Notes: generated from the sequence alone by a model not told the origin. Counted from the stretch's first letter, positions 42,510 through 52,030 are shown. The stretch is DNA of 64,000 nucleotides from Mesorhizobium amorphae (GCF_014843845.1 NZ_JHQS01000126.1:1-64000); one strand, 5' to 3'. Numbers and translations are program-made.

Positions 42510-43877
42510 TCAGCTCGCGTCGACCGCTGCTCGCCATGCGCGCGCATAGTCGGCCCATGCGAGATCATCAGGCGGTTTCGTTGTTTCGCCCTTGCTTCCG
42601 ACCGCGCCGCGATCGGTCGCCAAAAGGGCGGCGCCGATGCTGGTGCCGGTCGCGGCTTCCGAGGCGATGACTGGCCGCGCCGTCGCGGCCGCGAGCATGC
42701 GGGTGAACAGCCGGTTGCGGGCGAAGGGGCCCTCGACGATAGCCGGACCATCGCCGCCGATCAGGCCCAGACAAGTCGCCGTCATCAGCGCCAGATAGAA
42801 CGAGATGGCGACGAAGCGCTGGCCGTCGGTGACGTCCTCGGCCGCAAGCCAACGTGCGGCGTGATGCGGATAGGGCCCCGAGCCTTGCTGGGTCGAAGGC
42901 AGCAGCAATGTCCTGCGTGCCAGTACGGCGGCGACATCGGCGTCGCTCCAGTCCTGCGGCTTGCCGTCGGTCAGAAGCGAAAACTCACGTCCGCCCATGA
43001 AGCGCGCTGACGGAACGGGATTGCCGAGCGCGTTGACATTGACCAGCGTGTCACGCGCCGCATCGAGCGCCACCTTGTTGCCGCCGACTGCCATCGACAC
43101 CACCCAGGTGCCCGTCGAGACGACGGAGAAGGGCGGCCGATCGGCGATGAGATGCGGCAGCAGCGAGGCATTGGAATCGTGCAGCCCGCAAAACACCGGC
43201 GTTTGCGGGTCGAGTCCGGTCTCCCGGGAGAGTGCCGGCAGGATTGGTCCCAAACGGTCCTTCGCCGGCCGCACCGGCGCCATGAGCCGGCGCCAGCCCA
43301 TCCGGTCGACCAGCGACGAGAAATCGGCCTGCCACGGGTCCCACAGATCGGTGTGGCAGCCGAGCGATGTCACCTCGTTGGCGGCAACGCCGGTCAGCCG
43401 CAAGGCCCAGTATTGCGGGTACATCAGGATCGCGGCCGTCCTGGCAAAATCGGTCGGAAAATGCCTCCGCTGCCAGAACAGCTGCGCACCGATGTTGAGA
43501 CCTGCCGGCAGGCGCGGCGTGCCCGTCTCGGCAAAGGCCGGGCGGATCGCTTCATAGTCCTGGGCTAAATCGTCGGGCCCTGAGAATTCATAGTCGAGCA
43601 CCGGCAGCGCCAGGCCGCCTTCGGCGTCGACCAGAACCGCCGTCGCACCATGGGTGGTGATCGATATGGCGTCGATGCGTTGCTCGCGATGGATCGCGGC
43701 AAGGCTGTCCAGAATGAAGGTCCACAGGCTTTCGACGTCGTGATGCGGGTAGGGGCCGTCGGTGGAGGCAGCATTGGCAACGCGGCGCAGCGTGACCTCG
43801 CGCACGGTCGTGAGATCGACCAGCGCCACCTTGGCGTTGGTCTTGCCTATATCGATGACGGCGACGTGGCGGATCAT
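42510..43877 (-). CDS. rhaK: Rhamnulokinase-type FGGY sugar kinase
   Basis: A 455-residue FGGY-family kinase. The N-terminal phosphate motif is MIRHVAVIDIGKTNAKVALV, followed by ISITTHGATAVLVDAEG and a C-terminal ATPase domain. It phosphorylates L-rhamnulose to L-rhamnulose 1-phosphate. It is the last gene of the minus-strand rha operon and begins in a 4 bp overlap with rhaU, exactly the order of R. leguminosarum rhaRSTPQUK. In that organism RhaK is also needed for transporter activity. The start at 43877 fits the family better than upstream frames. It abuts the convergent racemase-fusion gene with no gap. Confidence 0.9.
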   Translation of the reverse strand: MIRHVAVIDIGKTNAKVALVDLTTVREVTLRRVANAASTDGPYPHHDVESLWTFILDSLAAIHREQRIDAISITTHGATAVLVDAEGGLALPVLDYEFSGPDDLAQDYEAIRPAFAETGTPRLPAGLNIGAQLFWQRRHFPTDFARTAAILMYPQYWALRLTGVAANEVTSLGCHTDLWDPWQADFSSLVDRMGWRRLMAPVRPAKDRLGPILPALSRETGLDPQTPVFCGLHDSNASLLPHLIADRPPFSVVSTGTWVVSMAVGGNKVALDAARDTLVNVNALGNPVPSARFMGGREFSLLTDGKPQDWSDADVAAVLARRTLLLPSTQQGSGPYPHHAARWLAAEDVTDGQRFVAISFYLALMTATCLGLIGGDGPAIVEGPFARNRLFTRMLAAATARPVIASEAATGTSIGAALLATDRGAVGSKGETTKPPDDLAWADYARAWRAAVDAS

Positions 43878-44188
43878 GCCATATGGAACATGGTTTCCAG
43901 CGGCACCGCCACCGGCTCGTTGTCGGCCTTGGTTTCCATGACGTCTGCCATGTGCGCCCACCAGCGCTGCATCACCGGATGACCGGGCAGATCGGCCATG
44001 CCGTGATCGTCGCGCCGCCACAGCACGCCGAACAGGATGTTGGTCTCCTCGTCGAGATGGATCGAATAGTCGGACACCCCGGCCTGTTTCAGCAGTGCCA
44101 CCAGCGACGGCCAGATCTCGTCATGGCGGCGCTTGTACTCGGCCTTCATGCCGGGGTTGAGCTTCATCTTGAAGGCGTATTTCTCCAT
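43874..44188 (-). CDS. rhaU: L-rhamnose mutarotase
   Basis: A 104-residue protein of the L-rhamnose mutarotase family, interconverting alpha and beta anomers of L-rhamnose. Motifs: MEKYAFKMKLNPGMKAEYKR, HDEIWPSLVALLKQAGVSDY, TNILFGVLWRRDD and VMQRWWAHMADVMET. The catalytic histidine (about residue 22, in RRHDEIW) and the W-W pair are present. Overlaps both rhaQ and rhaK, consistent with coupled translation. Confidence 0.93.
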   Translation of the reverse strand: MEKYAFKMKLNPGMKAEYKRRHDEIWPSLVALLKQAGVSDYSIHLDEETNILFGVLWRRDDHGMADLPGHPVMQRWWAHMADVMETKADNEPVAVPLETMFHMA

Positions 44189-45189
44189 CAGGCGAAGCGC
44201 CCCCCGCGCAGCCGCCGCCAGACGATCGGCAGCGCAATCACGATGATCAGCAGCAGCCCGATGAAGATCGACATGACGATGCCCGGCACGTTGAGCAGGC
44301 CGAGGCCGAAGGTCACCAGCCCCATGATGAAGGCGGCAAGCACGACGCCCAAAATGCTGCCGGCGCCGCCGAGGATGCTGACGCCACCGAGCACCACCAT
44401 GGTGATGGCCTCGAGCTCGTAGCCTTGCGCGATCGAAGGCCGCGTCGAGCCGAGACGCGAGGTGATCAGCACCGCGGCGATGCCCGACATCAGCCCGGTC
44501 AGGCAGAACAGGATGAACTTGATGCGATCGACGCGCACGCCGGAGAACTGTGCCGCCACCGGATTGTTGCCGATGGCAAAGACGCGTCGGCCAAAGCTCG
44601 TCCGATGCAGCACGAACCAGTAGATGACGGCCGCCACCAGGAACAGCGCCAGCTCGAACGACACTACCCACCAGACATAGCCTTGGCCGAAGAAGGCGAA
44701 GCTCGCCGGATAGCCCTTGTAGGCCTGGTCGCCCAGCACGATGAAGGCGATGCCGCGAAACAGGCTCATCGTGCCGATGGTGACGACGATGGAGGGCAAG
44801 CCGAGCCGGGTCACCAAGAGCCCGTTGAAGGCGCCGCAGCCGAGCCCGACCGCGATGCCGATCAGGACAAGCACCGGCGTGCCGGCGCCGGCCTGCACCG
44901 CCATGCCCATCATCGTTGACGCCAGCGCGATGATGGCGGCCACCGACAGGTCGATTTCGCCGGAAATGATCAGCAGCGCCATGGCGAGCGCGATCAGCGC
45001 CTTTTCGGTGAAGTTGAAGGTCAGGTCCGACAGCGACCACGGGTCGAGGAAATAGGGCGAGGCAAAGCTGTTGACGACAAAGATCGCGACCGCGACGACG
45101 ACCAGCAGCGCCTCCCAGGAGAAGATCGCCGAAGAGAGCGGCTTGTCCAGCCGGTCTGGTATATGGCGCAGGGCAGGGGTGTCGGTCAT
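44188..45189 (-). CDS. rhaQ: Rhamnose ABC transporter permease
   Basis: A 333-residue permease of the monosaccharide importer (RbsC-like) family, with about eight to ten hydrophobic helices. Signature blocks: FNFTEKALIALAMALLIISG EIDLSV-type helix at 50-75, and LITSRLGSTRPSIAQGYELE then AITMVVLGGVSILGGAGS, followed by ITMGL-type C-terminus. It forms the membrane channel with RhaP for L-rhamnose. Overlaps rhaP and rhaU by 1-4 bp. Confidence 0.93.
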   Translation of the reverse strand: MTDTPALRHIPDRLDKPLSSAIFSWEALLVVVAVAIFVVNSFASPYFLDPWSLSDLTFNFTEKALIALAMALLIISGEIDLSVAAIIALASTMMGMAVQAGAGTPVLVLIGIAVGLGCGAFNGLLVTRLGLPSIVVTIGTMSLFRGIAFIVLGDQAYKGYPASFAFFGQGYVWWVVSFELALFLVAAVIYWFVLHRTSFGRRVFAIGNNPVAAQFSGVRVDRIKFILFCLTGLMSGIAAVLITSRLGSTRPSIAQGYELEAITMVVLGGVSILGGAGSILGVVLAAFIMGLVTFGLGLLNVPGIVMSIFIGLLLIIVIALPIVWRRLRGGRFA

Positions 45190-46163
45190 GCCGCTTCCGC
45201 CTTTCTGAGGATGATGCGGCCCTGCCGGCGTTCGCCGCGCGCATTGAGCACGACGGCCAGGATGATGGCGCTGCCCGAGATCGCCATCTGCCAGAAGGGC
45301 GAGATGTTGATGACCGGCAGCGCGTTGGAGATGATGCCGAGGAACAGCGCGCCGAGCACCGCGCCGCCGACCGAGCCGATGCCGCCGGCGATCGAGATGC
45401 CGCCGATGACGCAGGCCGCGATGATGTTGAGCTCATAGCCGTTCGCGACCTCGACCGAGGCGATGACGTAACGCGAGATCCACAGATAGCCGGCAAGCCC
45501 ACCGATCATGCCGGAGATGCAGAAGACGATGAATTTTGTCCGGCCGACATCGATTCCGGCATAGACCGACGCGGTCGGATTGACGCCGATGGCATAGACC
45601 GAGCGGCCGAGCGCGGTGCGCGTCATCACCAGGAAGAACAGCGCGATCACCAGAAGCGCGATCCATGACAGCACTGGAATGCCGAGAAAGGCCGCGCGCT
45701 GAAAATTGATGAAATCGGCGCTCATCTGGTCGGCATTGACCCAGGCGCCGCCGGATATGACGAAGGTCGCGCCGCGATAGATGGTGAGCGTGCCCAGCGT
45801 CACCACGATCGAAGGGATGTTCAGCCGCCACACCAGCAGGCCATTGATGGCGCCGAGCACCAGCCCGACGAGTAGGGCGATGACGATCAAGAGTGGGATC
45901 GGGATCGCCGGATGCGCGGCGTTGAGCATCGCCACCACCATGCCGGTGAAGCAGAGATTGGCAGCCATCGACAGGTCGATCGAGCGGGTCAGGATGACCA
46001 CCATCTGCCCCAGCGCCAGGATCATCAGGATCGAAGTGTCGTTGAACACCTGGCGCAGATTGCCCGGGTTGGCAAAGCCCGGGAAGCGCGTCGAGATCAG
46101 CCCGATCAGCATGGCGATGGCCGCCAGCAGCCAGATCTCGCGATACTTCAGAAAATTCTTCAT
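45186..46163 (-). CDS. rhaP: Rhamnose ABC transporter permease
   Basis: A 325-residue permease paired with RhaQ. Blocks: SILMILALGQMVVILTRSID, LLVWRLNIPSIVVTLGTLTI, and the conserved ISRYVIASVEVANGYELNII followed by AACVIGGISIAGGIGSVGG. The two different permeases in one operon indicate a heterodimeric channel, as in the R. leguminosarum rhamnose importer. Overlaps rhaT and rhaQ by 4 bp. Confidence 0.93.
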   Translation of the reverse strand: MKNFLKYREIWLLAAIAMLIGLISTRFPGFANPGNLRQVFNDTSILMILALGQMVVILTRSIDLSMAANLCFTGMVVAMLNAAHPAIPIPLLIVIALLVGLVLGAINGLLVWRLNIPSIVVTLGTLTIYRGATFVISGGAWVNADQMSADFINFQRAAFLGIPVLSWIALLVIALFFLVMTRTALGRSVYAIGVNPTASVYAGIDVGRTKFIVFCISGMIGGLAGYLWISRYVIASVEVANGYELNIIAACVIGGISIAGGIGSVGGAVLGALFLGIISNALPVINISPFWQMAISGSAIILAVVLNARGERRQGRIILRKAEAA

Positions 46164-47719
46164 GCCGCGATCCCCGCTGCTGTCCTCACCAGCGTCTCGG
46201 CGTCGAGCTCCTTATTGTCATGCACCGCCGCGATCCGGCCTTCGCGCATGACCACGACGCGGTCGGACATGCCGAGGATCTCGGGCAGCTCGGACGACAC
46301 CATGATCACCGACAGGCCCTGCGCCACCAGCTCGGCCATGAAGCCGTGCACGGCGGCCTTGGAACCGATGTCGATGCCCTTGGTGGGCTCGTCGAGGATG
46401 ATCACCTTGGGCGCGGTCGCCAGCCATTTGGCGATGACGATCTTCTGCTGGTTGCCGCCGGAAAGCGTGCCGACATCCTGGCTGAGCGAGGAGGCACGCA
46501 AGTCCAGCCGCTCGGTATAGGAGCGGGCCAGCGCGAACTCCTCCGCCAGCCGAAGCATGCCGGATTTGGACGTGCGCTTGAGCGAGGGCAGCGAGACGTT
46601 CTGGAAGATCGGCAGGCCAATCACCACGCCCTGCTTGCCGCGCTCTTCCGGCACATAGACGATGCCGGCGTCGATCGAGTCAGCCGCCGATTTCGGCGCG
46701 ATTGTCTTTCCCTCGAGCGTGATCGTGCCGCTGCTGGTGCGGGTGATGCCCGATATCGCCTGCATCACCTCGCTGCGCCCGGCGCCGACAAGGCCGTAGA
46801 AGCCTAATATCTCGCCCTTGTGCAATTCGAAGCCGATGTCGTCGAACTCGGTCGGATGCGACAGTCCGGCGACCGACAGCACCGGCGCGCCAATGTTGGC
46901 CTTGCGCTGCGGAAAGATGTGGTCGACGTTGCGGCCGACCATCATGCGCACGATCTGGCCCTGGTCGGCGTCCTTGAGCAGGCCTGCGCCGACCATCTCG
47001 CCGTCGCGGAAGACGGTGTATCGGTCAGCGATGCGGTAGATCTCGTCGAACTTGTGGCTGATGAACAGGACCGCCTTGTCTTCGCTCTTGAGGAATTCGA
47101 TGAGCAAAAACAGCTCCTCGATCTCCTTCATCGATAGTGCCGCCGTCGGCTCGTCCATGATGACGATCCGCGCATCGATCGACATGGCGCGCGCGACCGC
47201 CACCAGATGCTTGTTGGCGATGCCGAGATCCTTCAGACGCGTGTCGGCGTCGATATGGCCGGCGCCCATCGTGCCCAGCACTTCGCGCGCATTGCTGCGC
47301 ATCGTGCGCCAGTCGATGGTGCCGAAGCGGGTGCGTGGCGCGTGGCCGAGAAAGATGTTTTCGGCAACCGAAAGGTCGTCGAACAGCACCGTTTCCTGGT
47401 GGATGGCGGTGATGCCATGACCGAAGGCGGCGTGCGCACTGTGCAAGGTAACGGCCTGGCCGTCGATACTGATCGTGCCGGCGTCGGGCTGATAGATGCC
47501 GGTCATGATCTTGACCAGCGTCGACTTGCCGGCACCGTTCTCGCCGATCAGCGCCGTCACCTGTCCGGGATAGAGCGACAGGCTGACATCGTGCAGCGCG
47601 CGTACGCCGGGAAAACTCTTGGAGATGCCTGAAAGCGTCAGGCGCGGGGCGGAGGGTTGCGACGGGCCCAAGGGCTCCGGCAGTTCCGTCTCCAATTTGT
47701 GTTGGGCTGTCGTGTCCAT
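46160..47719 (-). CDS. rhaT: Rhamnose ABC transporter ATP-binding protein
   Basis: A 519-residue double ATPase. The first domain has Walker A GENGAGKST near residue 59 and LGIANKHLVAVARAMSIDAR with Walker B VIMDEPTAALS. The second has altered P-loop GLVGAGRSEV, signature TLSGGNQQKIVIAKWLATAP and Walker B VIILDEPTKGID. It powers L-rhamnose import with RhaP and RhaQ. A 12 bp perfect hairpin separates it from upstream rhaS, likely setting different expression levels. Confidence 0.93.
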   Translation of the reverse strand: MDTTAQHKLETELPEPLGPSQPSAPRLTLSGISKSFPGVRALHDVSLSLYPGQVTALIGENGAGKSTLVKIMTGIYQPDAGTISIDGQAVTLHSAHAAFGHGITAIHQETVLFDDLSVAENIFLGHAPRTRFGTIDWRTMRSNAREVLGTMGAGHIDADTRLKDLGIANKHLVAVARAMSIDARIVIMDEPTAALSMKEIEELFLLIEFLKSEDKAVLFISHKFDEIYRIADRYTVFRDGEMVGAGLLKDADQGQIVRMMVGRNVDHIFPQRKANIGAPVLSVAGLSHPTEFDDIGFELHKGEILGFYGLVGAGRSEVMQAISGITRTSSGTITLEGKTIAPKSAADSIDAGIVYVPEERGKQGVVIGLPIFQNVSLPSLKRTSKSGMLRLAEEFALARSYTERLDLRASSLSQDVGTLSGGNQQKIVIAKWLATAPKVIILDEPTKGIDIGSKAAVHGFMAELVAQGLSVIMVSSELPEILGMSDRVVVMREGRIAAVHDNKELDAETLVRTAAGIAA

Positions 47720-47754
47720 ATCCGTATCAGGCCCTGGTTCAAGGTCCGTTTGAA

Positions 47755-47784
47755 GATGCGGCGGGGCGTGATCCCCGCCGCATC
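47755..47784 (-). terminator. Hairpin between rhaS and rhaT
   Basis: Perfect 12 bp stem (GATGCGGCGGGG / CCCCGCCGCATC) with a 6-base loop just after the rhaS stop. There is no good U-tract, so it more likely stabilises the rhaS part of the transcript against 3' decay than ends transcription. It parallels the hairpin after chvE. Confidence 0.65.
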
Positions 47785-47802
47785 AGCTTGAAGGCGCCAG
47801 GA

Positions 47803-48798
47803 TCAATAGATCTTGGAGAACTTCTCGATGTTGGTCTTGTCGAACTGGAAGGGCGGAGCCATCGCAGCCGAGTTGGTGTCGTCGAGCGTCACCTTGCCGA
47901 CGCGGCCGATCGACAGCGTCGCACCGGGCTTGGCCTCTTCCTTCTTCACCGCCAGATCATGGGCGAGATAGATGGCCGAGTAGCCGAGGTCGATCGGGTT
48001 CCACAGCGCAACCGCCTGGCTGGAACCGTTGTCGATGAACTTCTTGAACTCGGACGGCAGCGCCAGGCCGGTGACATTGACCTTGCCGATCAGGCCTTCG
48101 TCGGTCACCACCTGGGCGGCGGCAACGACGCCGACCGTGGTCGGGGCGATGATCGCCTTGAGGTTCGGGTAGGACTTCAGCAGGCCCTTGGCTTCGTCGG
48201 TGCTCTTGGCCGAGTCGTCATCGCCATAGACGGTGGCGACGAGGTTGATCTTGGGGAACTTCTCCGGCAGCACCTTCTTGGCCGCTTCGATCCAGGCATT
48301 CTGGTTGGTCGCCGTCGACGAGGCCGAGAGAATCGCGACGTCGCCGCCTTCCGGCAGATAGTCGGCGGCGAGCTTGATGATGGTCTCGCCGATCAGGCCG
48401 GTGTCGGACGGGTTGAGGTGGAGTTGGCGGCCTTCGGGCGCGACGCCCGAATCCCACGAGATCACGGTGATGCCGCGTTCCATCGCCTTCTTCAGCGCCG
48501 GAACCAGCGCGTCGGCGTCATTGGCCGAAATGGCGATGGCGTTGACCTTCTGGGCGATCAGCGAATTGACCACTTCGATCTGCGCTTCGGCGGTTGCCTT
48601 GGTCGGGCCGGTGTAGATGACCTCGACATCGCCGAGTTCCTTGGCCGCCTCCTCGGCGCCCTTGTTGGCGGCATCGAAGAAGCCGTTGCCAAGCGACTTC
48701 ACCACCAGCGCGATCTTGACGTTTTCGGCATAGGCGGCATTCACGAACATGGCGGCGGAAAAGGCCGCCGTAACCAGCAGTTTCTTCAAAAAGCTCAT
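47803..48798 (-). CDS. rhaS: Rhamnose-binding periplasmic protein
   Basis: A 331-residue periplasmic sugar-binding protein. Signal peptide KKLLVTAAFSAAMFVNAAYA, then KIALVVKSLGNGFFDAANKG, EVIYTGPTKATAEAQIEVVN and ISWDSGVAPEGRQLHLNPSD. It delivers L-rhamnose to RhaTPQ. Named after R. leguminosarum RhaS (binding protein), which differs from E. coli RhaS (an AraC-type regulator). First structural gene after the regulator gene rhaR. Confidence 0.92.
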   Translation of the reverse strand: MSFLKKLLVTAAFSAAMFVNAAYAENVKIALVVKSLGNGFFDAANKGAEEAAKELGDVEVIYTGPTKATAEAQIEVVNSLIAQKVNAIAISANDADALVPALKKAMERGITVISWDSGVAPEGRQLHLNPSDTGLIGETIIKLAADYLPEGGDVAILSASSTATNQNAWIEAAKKVLPEKFPKINLVATVYGDDDSAKSTDEAKGLLKSYPNLKAIIAPTTVGVVAAAQVVTDEGLIGKVNVTGLALPSEFKKFIDNGSSQAVALWNPIDLGYSAIYLAHDLAVKKEEAKPGATLSIGRVGKVTLDDTNSAAMAPPFQFDKTNIEKFSKIY

Positions 48799-48853
48799 CG
48801 AATATCCTCCCTTGAGCGTTGCATTCCATCGCCGCTGCGGGCGTGAGGGTGTC

Positions 48854-49657
48854 TCAGGCCTGCAGTGAAGATTCTTCCTTTGCCGGTTTGCGGGCGACGA
48901 TCAGCGTCACCCCGGCGGTCTCCAGCATCTTGGCTTCGCGGTCCTCGATGCCGTCGTCGGTGATCACCGTGGCGATGCGCGTCAGGCCGCACAGGATCAG
49001 GCTGGAGCGCATGCGGAACTTCGAGGAGTCGACCAGCACCACCAACTCGTCGGCCTGGTCGATCAGCTTCTGCTCGGCCTGGATCAGCAGCGGGTCGCCT
49101 TCCATCAGGCCGAGCGGCCCCAGCCCCTGCGCGCCCATGAACATGCGGCGCGCGTAGAAATTGCGCGTCACGTCATTGTCGAAGGGCGACAGGATGATGT
49201 TCTGCTCGCGGTAGATGGTGCCGCCCGAAAGCATCACCGTGTTCTTGGAATGCTTGAGCAGGTGTTCGGCAATTGGGAAGGAATTGGTGAAGATCGGCAT
49301 GCGGCGGCCGGTCAGGAAATGCACCATCTGGAAGGTGGTGGTGCCGCCATTGATGATGATCGGCTCGCCGTCCTTGCAGAGCTCGACCGCTTCCCTGGCG
49401 ATCGCCCGCTTCTGCTGGGCATTGAGCGTCTCGTTGACGGAAAAGGGCCGGCCGGCCAGGCCGATGAACTGCGGCGGCGAGATGGCCTCGGCGCCACCGC
49501 GCACCCGGCGCAGGCGTTTTTGCACATGCAGGGCCGCGATATCGCGCCGGATCGTCGCCTCGGACGAGTCCGTCAGGTCGACCATTTCCTGCACCGTCAC
49601 CACAGGTTTTTCCTGGACGGCGGACAGAATGATCCTGTGGCGCTCTTTCTCGTGCAT
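48854..49657 (-). CDS. rhaR: DeoR-family regulator of rhamnose genes
   Basis: A 267-residue DeoR-type repressor. N-terminal helix-turn-helix (HRIILSAVQEKPVVTVQEMV then DLTDSSEATIRRDIAALHVQ) and a C-terminal sugar-phosphate-binding DeoRC domain (IIINGGTTTFQMVHFLTG, TVMLSGGTIYREQNIILSPF). Start at 49657 follows CAGGGAGGAACC, deciding against the ATG 7 codons upstream. It heads the minus-strand operon and is divergent from rhaD. In R. leguminosarum RhaR is a negative regulator of both transcripts. Confidence 0.92.
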   Translation of the reverse strand: MHEKERHRIILSAVQEKPVVTVQEMVDLTDSSEATIRRDIAALHVQKRLRRVRGGAEAISPPQFIGLAGRPFSVNETLNAQQKRAIAREAVELCKDGEPIIINGGTTTFQMVHFLTGRRMPIFTNSFPIAEHLLKHSKNTVMLSGGTIYREQNIILSPFDNDVTRNFYARRMFMGAQGLGPLGLMEGDPLLIQAEQKLIDQADELVVLVDSSKFRMRSSLILCGLTRIATVITDDGIEDREAKMLETAGVTLIVARKPAKEESSLQA

Positions 49658-49738
49658 GGTTCCTCCCTGCTTGAGCATCTAGGCACCCAAAACGCGCAGT
49701 GTCAATCATTTCCAATCATATATTTTCATTGTGCAGTG

Positions 49739-49755
49739 CAATATGATCGATATTG
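49739..49755. promoter_or_regulatory. Candidate RhaR operator
   Basis: Inverted repeat CAATAT-gatcg-ATATTG in the A+T-rich rhaR-rhaD divergent region, with related CAATCAT half-sites at 49703-49709 and 49713-49719. Such repeats are likely DeoR-type operators controlling both directions. Confidence 0.5.
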
Positions 49756-49844
49756 ATCGTTTGTGATTGACAATCTCGCCGCTTCCGTAGACATTTGGCC
49801 AAGATCGACCGCACTGTTCGCGTGTCTCACGGGAGGATATTCAA

Positions 49845-51947
49845 ATGCTCGACAAGCGCTCCGGCTCGCGCCTTGCCAATCTGTGGGATGACGCCAAGGC
49901 AGCGTCGATGAGCGAACCGGAACGCCTCGTCTACCGCTCGAACACGCTCGGTTCCGACAAGCGCGTCACCAATTATGGCGGCGGCAACACCTCGTCAAAG
50001 ATCTGGCAGAAGGACCCGCTGACCGGCGAAAGCGTCGAAGTCTTGTGGGTCAAGGGTTCGGGCGGTGACAGCGCCTCCATCAAGCTCGACGGTTTCGCCA
50101 CCCTCTACATGGACAAATTGCGCGCGCTGAAGGGCCTCTATCGCGGCCTCGCGCATGAGGACGAGATGGTGGGCTTCTTGCCGCACTGCACCTTCAACCT
50201 CAATCCGCGCGCCGCCTCGATCGACACGCCGCTGCATGCTTTCGTGCCGAGGCCCTTTGTCGACCATATGCACCCCGACGCCATCATCGCCATTGCCGCG
50301 GCCAAGGATTCCAAGGCGCTGACCAAAGAGATCTTCGGCGACGCCATCGGCTGGCTGCCCTGGAAGCGGCCGGGTTTCGAACTGGGTCTGTGGCTGGAGA
50401 AATTCTGCCTTGAACATCCCGCCGCCAAGGGCGTCATCCTCGAGAGCCATGGCCTGTTCACCTGGGGCGACACGCCGAAGGAATGCTACGAGACGACGAT
50501 CGCGGTGATCAACCAGGCGATGGAGTGGTTCGAGCGCCGGTCGGAAGGCGTGGCGATCTTCGGCGGTGAAATCGTCAAATCGCTCGATGCGCAGGCGCGC
50601 CGCGCTGTGGCCGCAAAACTGATGCCGCGGATCCGCGGCCTGATCTCGGAGAAGAGCCACAAGCTCGGCCATTTCGACGATTCCGCCGCCGTGCTCGAAT
50701 TCGTCAATTCCAGGGATCTGCGGCCGCTGGCAGCCCTCGGCACATCCTGCCCCGATCATTTCCTGCGCACCAAGATCCGGCCGCTGGTCATCGAGTTCGA
50801 TCCGGCAAAACCCGATGTCGATGCCGTCATCGCGCGCCTCGCCGACGACATTGCTGCCTATCGTGTTGGCTACCAGGCCTATTACGACAGCTGCAAGCAT
50901 GCCGACTCGCCCGCCATCCGCGATCCCAATGCCGTCGTCTATCTGATGCCGGGCGTCGGCATGTTCACATTCGCCGGCGACAAGGCGACCGCCCGCATTT
51001 CCGGCGAATTCTACGTCAACGCCATCAACGTCATGCGCGGCGCCTCGACCGTCTCGTCCTATGTGGGCCTGCCCGCACAGGAAGCTTTCGACATCGAATA
51101 CTGGCTGCTCGAGGATCTGAAGCTGCAGCGCATGCCGAAGCCGAAGGCGCTGGCCGGCCAGATCGCTCTGGTCACCGGCGGCGCCGGCGGCATCGGCCGC
51201 GCCACCGCCAACCGCCTGCTGCGCGAAGGTGCCTGCGTGGTGCTGGCCGATATCGACGAGACGGCACTCGCTAGCGCCAACGACGAGTTGGCCAAGGCCT
51301 ACGGCAAGGATTTCGTGCGCCCGGTGCTGATCAACGTCACATCGGAGGATCAGGTCGTTTCCGGTTTTGCCGAGACTTCGGTCGAATTCGGCGGCATCGA
51401 CATTCTGGTGTCCAATGCCGGCCTGGCGTCCTCGGCGCCGATCGAGGACACGACGCTGGCGCTGTGGAACAAGAACATGGACATCCTGTCCACAGGCTAT
51501 TTCCTCGTCTCGCGCGAAGCCTTCCGGCTGTTCCGCACCCAGAAGATTGGCGGCAACGTCATCTTCGTCGCTTCCAAGAACGGCCTTGCCGCATCGCCCA
51601 ACGCCGCCGCCTATTGCACCGCCAAGGCGGCCGAGATCCATCTGGCGCGCTGCCTGGCGCTGGAGGGCGCTGAGGCGCAGATCAGGGTCAATGTCGTCAA
51701 TCCGGACGCGGTCTTGCGGGGCTCGAAGATCTGGACCGGCGAGTGGAAGGAACAGCGCGCCGCCGCCTACAAGATGTCGACCGACGATCTGGAAGAGCAC
51801 TACCGCTCGCGCTCGATGCTGAAGCGCTCGGTGTTTCCAGAGGACATCGCCGAAGCAATCTATTTCTTCGCTTCCGACATGTCGGCAAAATCGACCGGCA
51901 ACATCATCAACGTCGACGCGGGCAACGCCCAGAGCTTTACGCGCTAG
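49845..51947 (+). CDS. rhaD: Bifunctional rhamnulose-1-P aldolase / short-chain dehydrogenase
   Basis: A 700-residue fusion. Residues 1 to about 425 are a class II aldolase/adducin domain (VTNYGGGNTSSKIWQKDPLT, DHMHPDAIIAIAA with zinc ligands, ILESHGLFTWGDTPKECYET) that splits L-rhamnulose 1-phosphate into DHAP and L-lactaldehyde. Residues about 436-700 are a short-chain dehydrogenase (IALVTGGAGGIGRATANRLL, ILVSNAGLASSAPI, YCTAKAAEIHLARC) that likely oxidises lactaldehyde to lactate. The architecture is that of rhizobial RhaD. First gene of the plus-strand rhaDI unit, divergent from rhaR. Confidence 0.94.
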   Translation: MLDKRSGSRLANLWDDAKAASMSEPERLVYRSNTLGSDKRVTNYGGGNTSSKIWQKDPLTGESVEVLWVKGSGGDSASIKLDGFATLYMDKLRALKGLYRGLAHEDEMVGFLPHCTFNLNPRAASIDTPLHAFVPRPFVDHMHPDAIIAIAAAKDSKALTKEIFGDAIGWLPWKRPGFELGLWLEKFCLEHPAAKGVILESHGLFTWGDTPKECYETTIAVINQAMEWFERRSEGVAIFGGEIVKSLDAQARRAVAAKLMPRIRGLISEKSHKLGHFDDSAAVLEFVNSRDLRPLAALGTSCPDHFLRTKIRPLVIEFDPAKPDVDAVIARLADDIAAYRVGYQAYYDSCKHADSPAIRDPNAVVYLMPGVGMFTFAGDKATARISGEFYVNAINVMRGASTVSSYVGLPAQEAFDIEYWLLEDLKLQRMPKPKALAGQIALVTGGAGGIGRATANRLLREGACVVLADIDETALASANDELAKAYGKDFVRPVLINVTSEDQVVSGFAETSVEFGGIDILVSNAGLASSAPIEDTTLALWNKNMDILSTGYFLVSREAFRLFRTQKIGGNVIFVASKNGLAASPNAAAYCTAKAAEIHLARCLALEGAEAQIRVNVVNPDAVLRGSKIWTGEWKEQRAAAYKMSTDDLEEHYRSRSMLKRSVFPEDIAEAIYFFASDMSAKSTGNIINVDAGNAQSFTR

Positions 51948-51980
51948 TCGATCGCGAGGCGCCGACGCCGCAGCGCTTCC

Positions 51981-52030
51981 CTTCTCCCCGTCTCTATACG
52001 GGGAGAAGGTGCCGGCAGGCGGATGAGGGG
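51981..52030. repeat. Rhizobial intergenic palindromic repeat
   Basis: CTTCTCCCCGT-N6-ACGGGGAGAAG (51981-52008) followed by GGTGCCGGCAGGCGGATGAG. This is a widespread intergenic repeat in Mesorhizobium-like genomes. It lies in the 114 bp between rhaD and rhaI and may affect mRNA processing between them. Confidence 0.65.
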
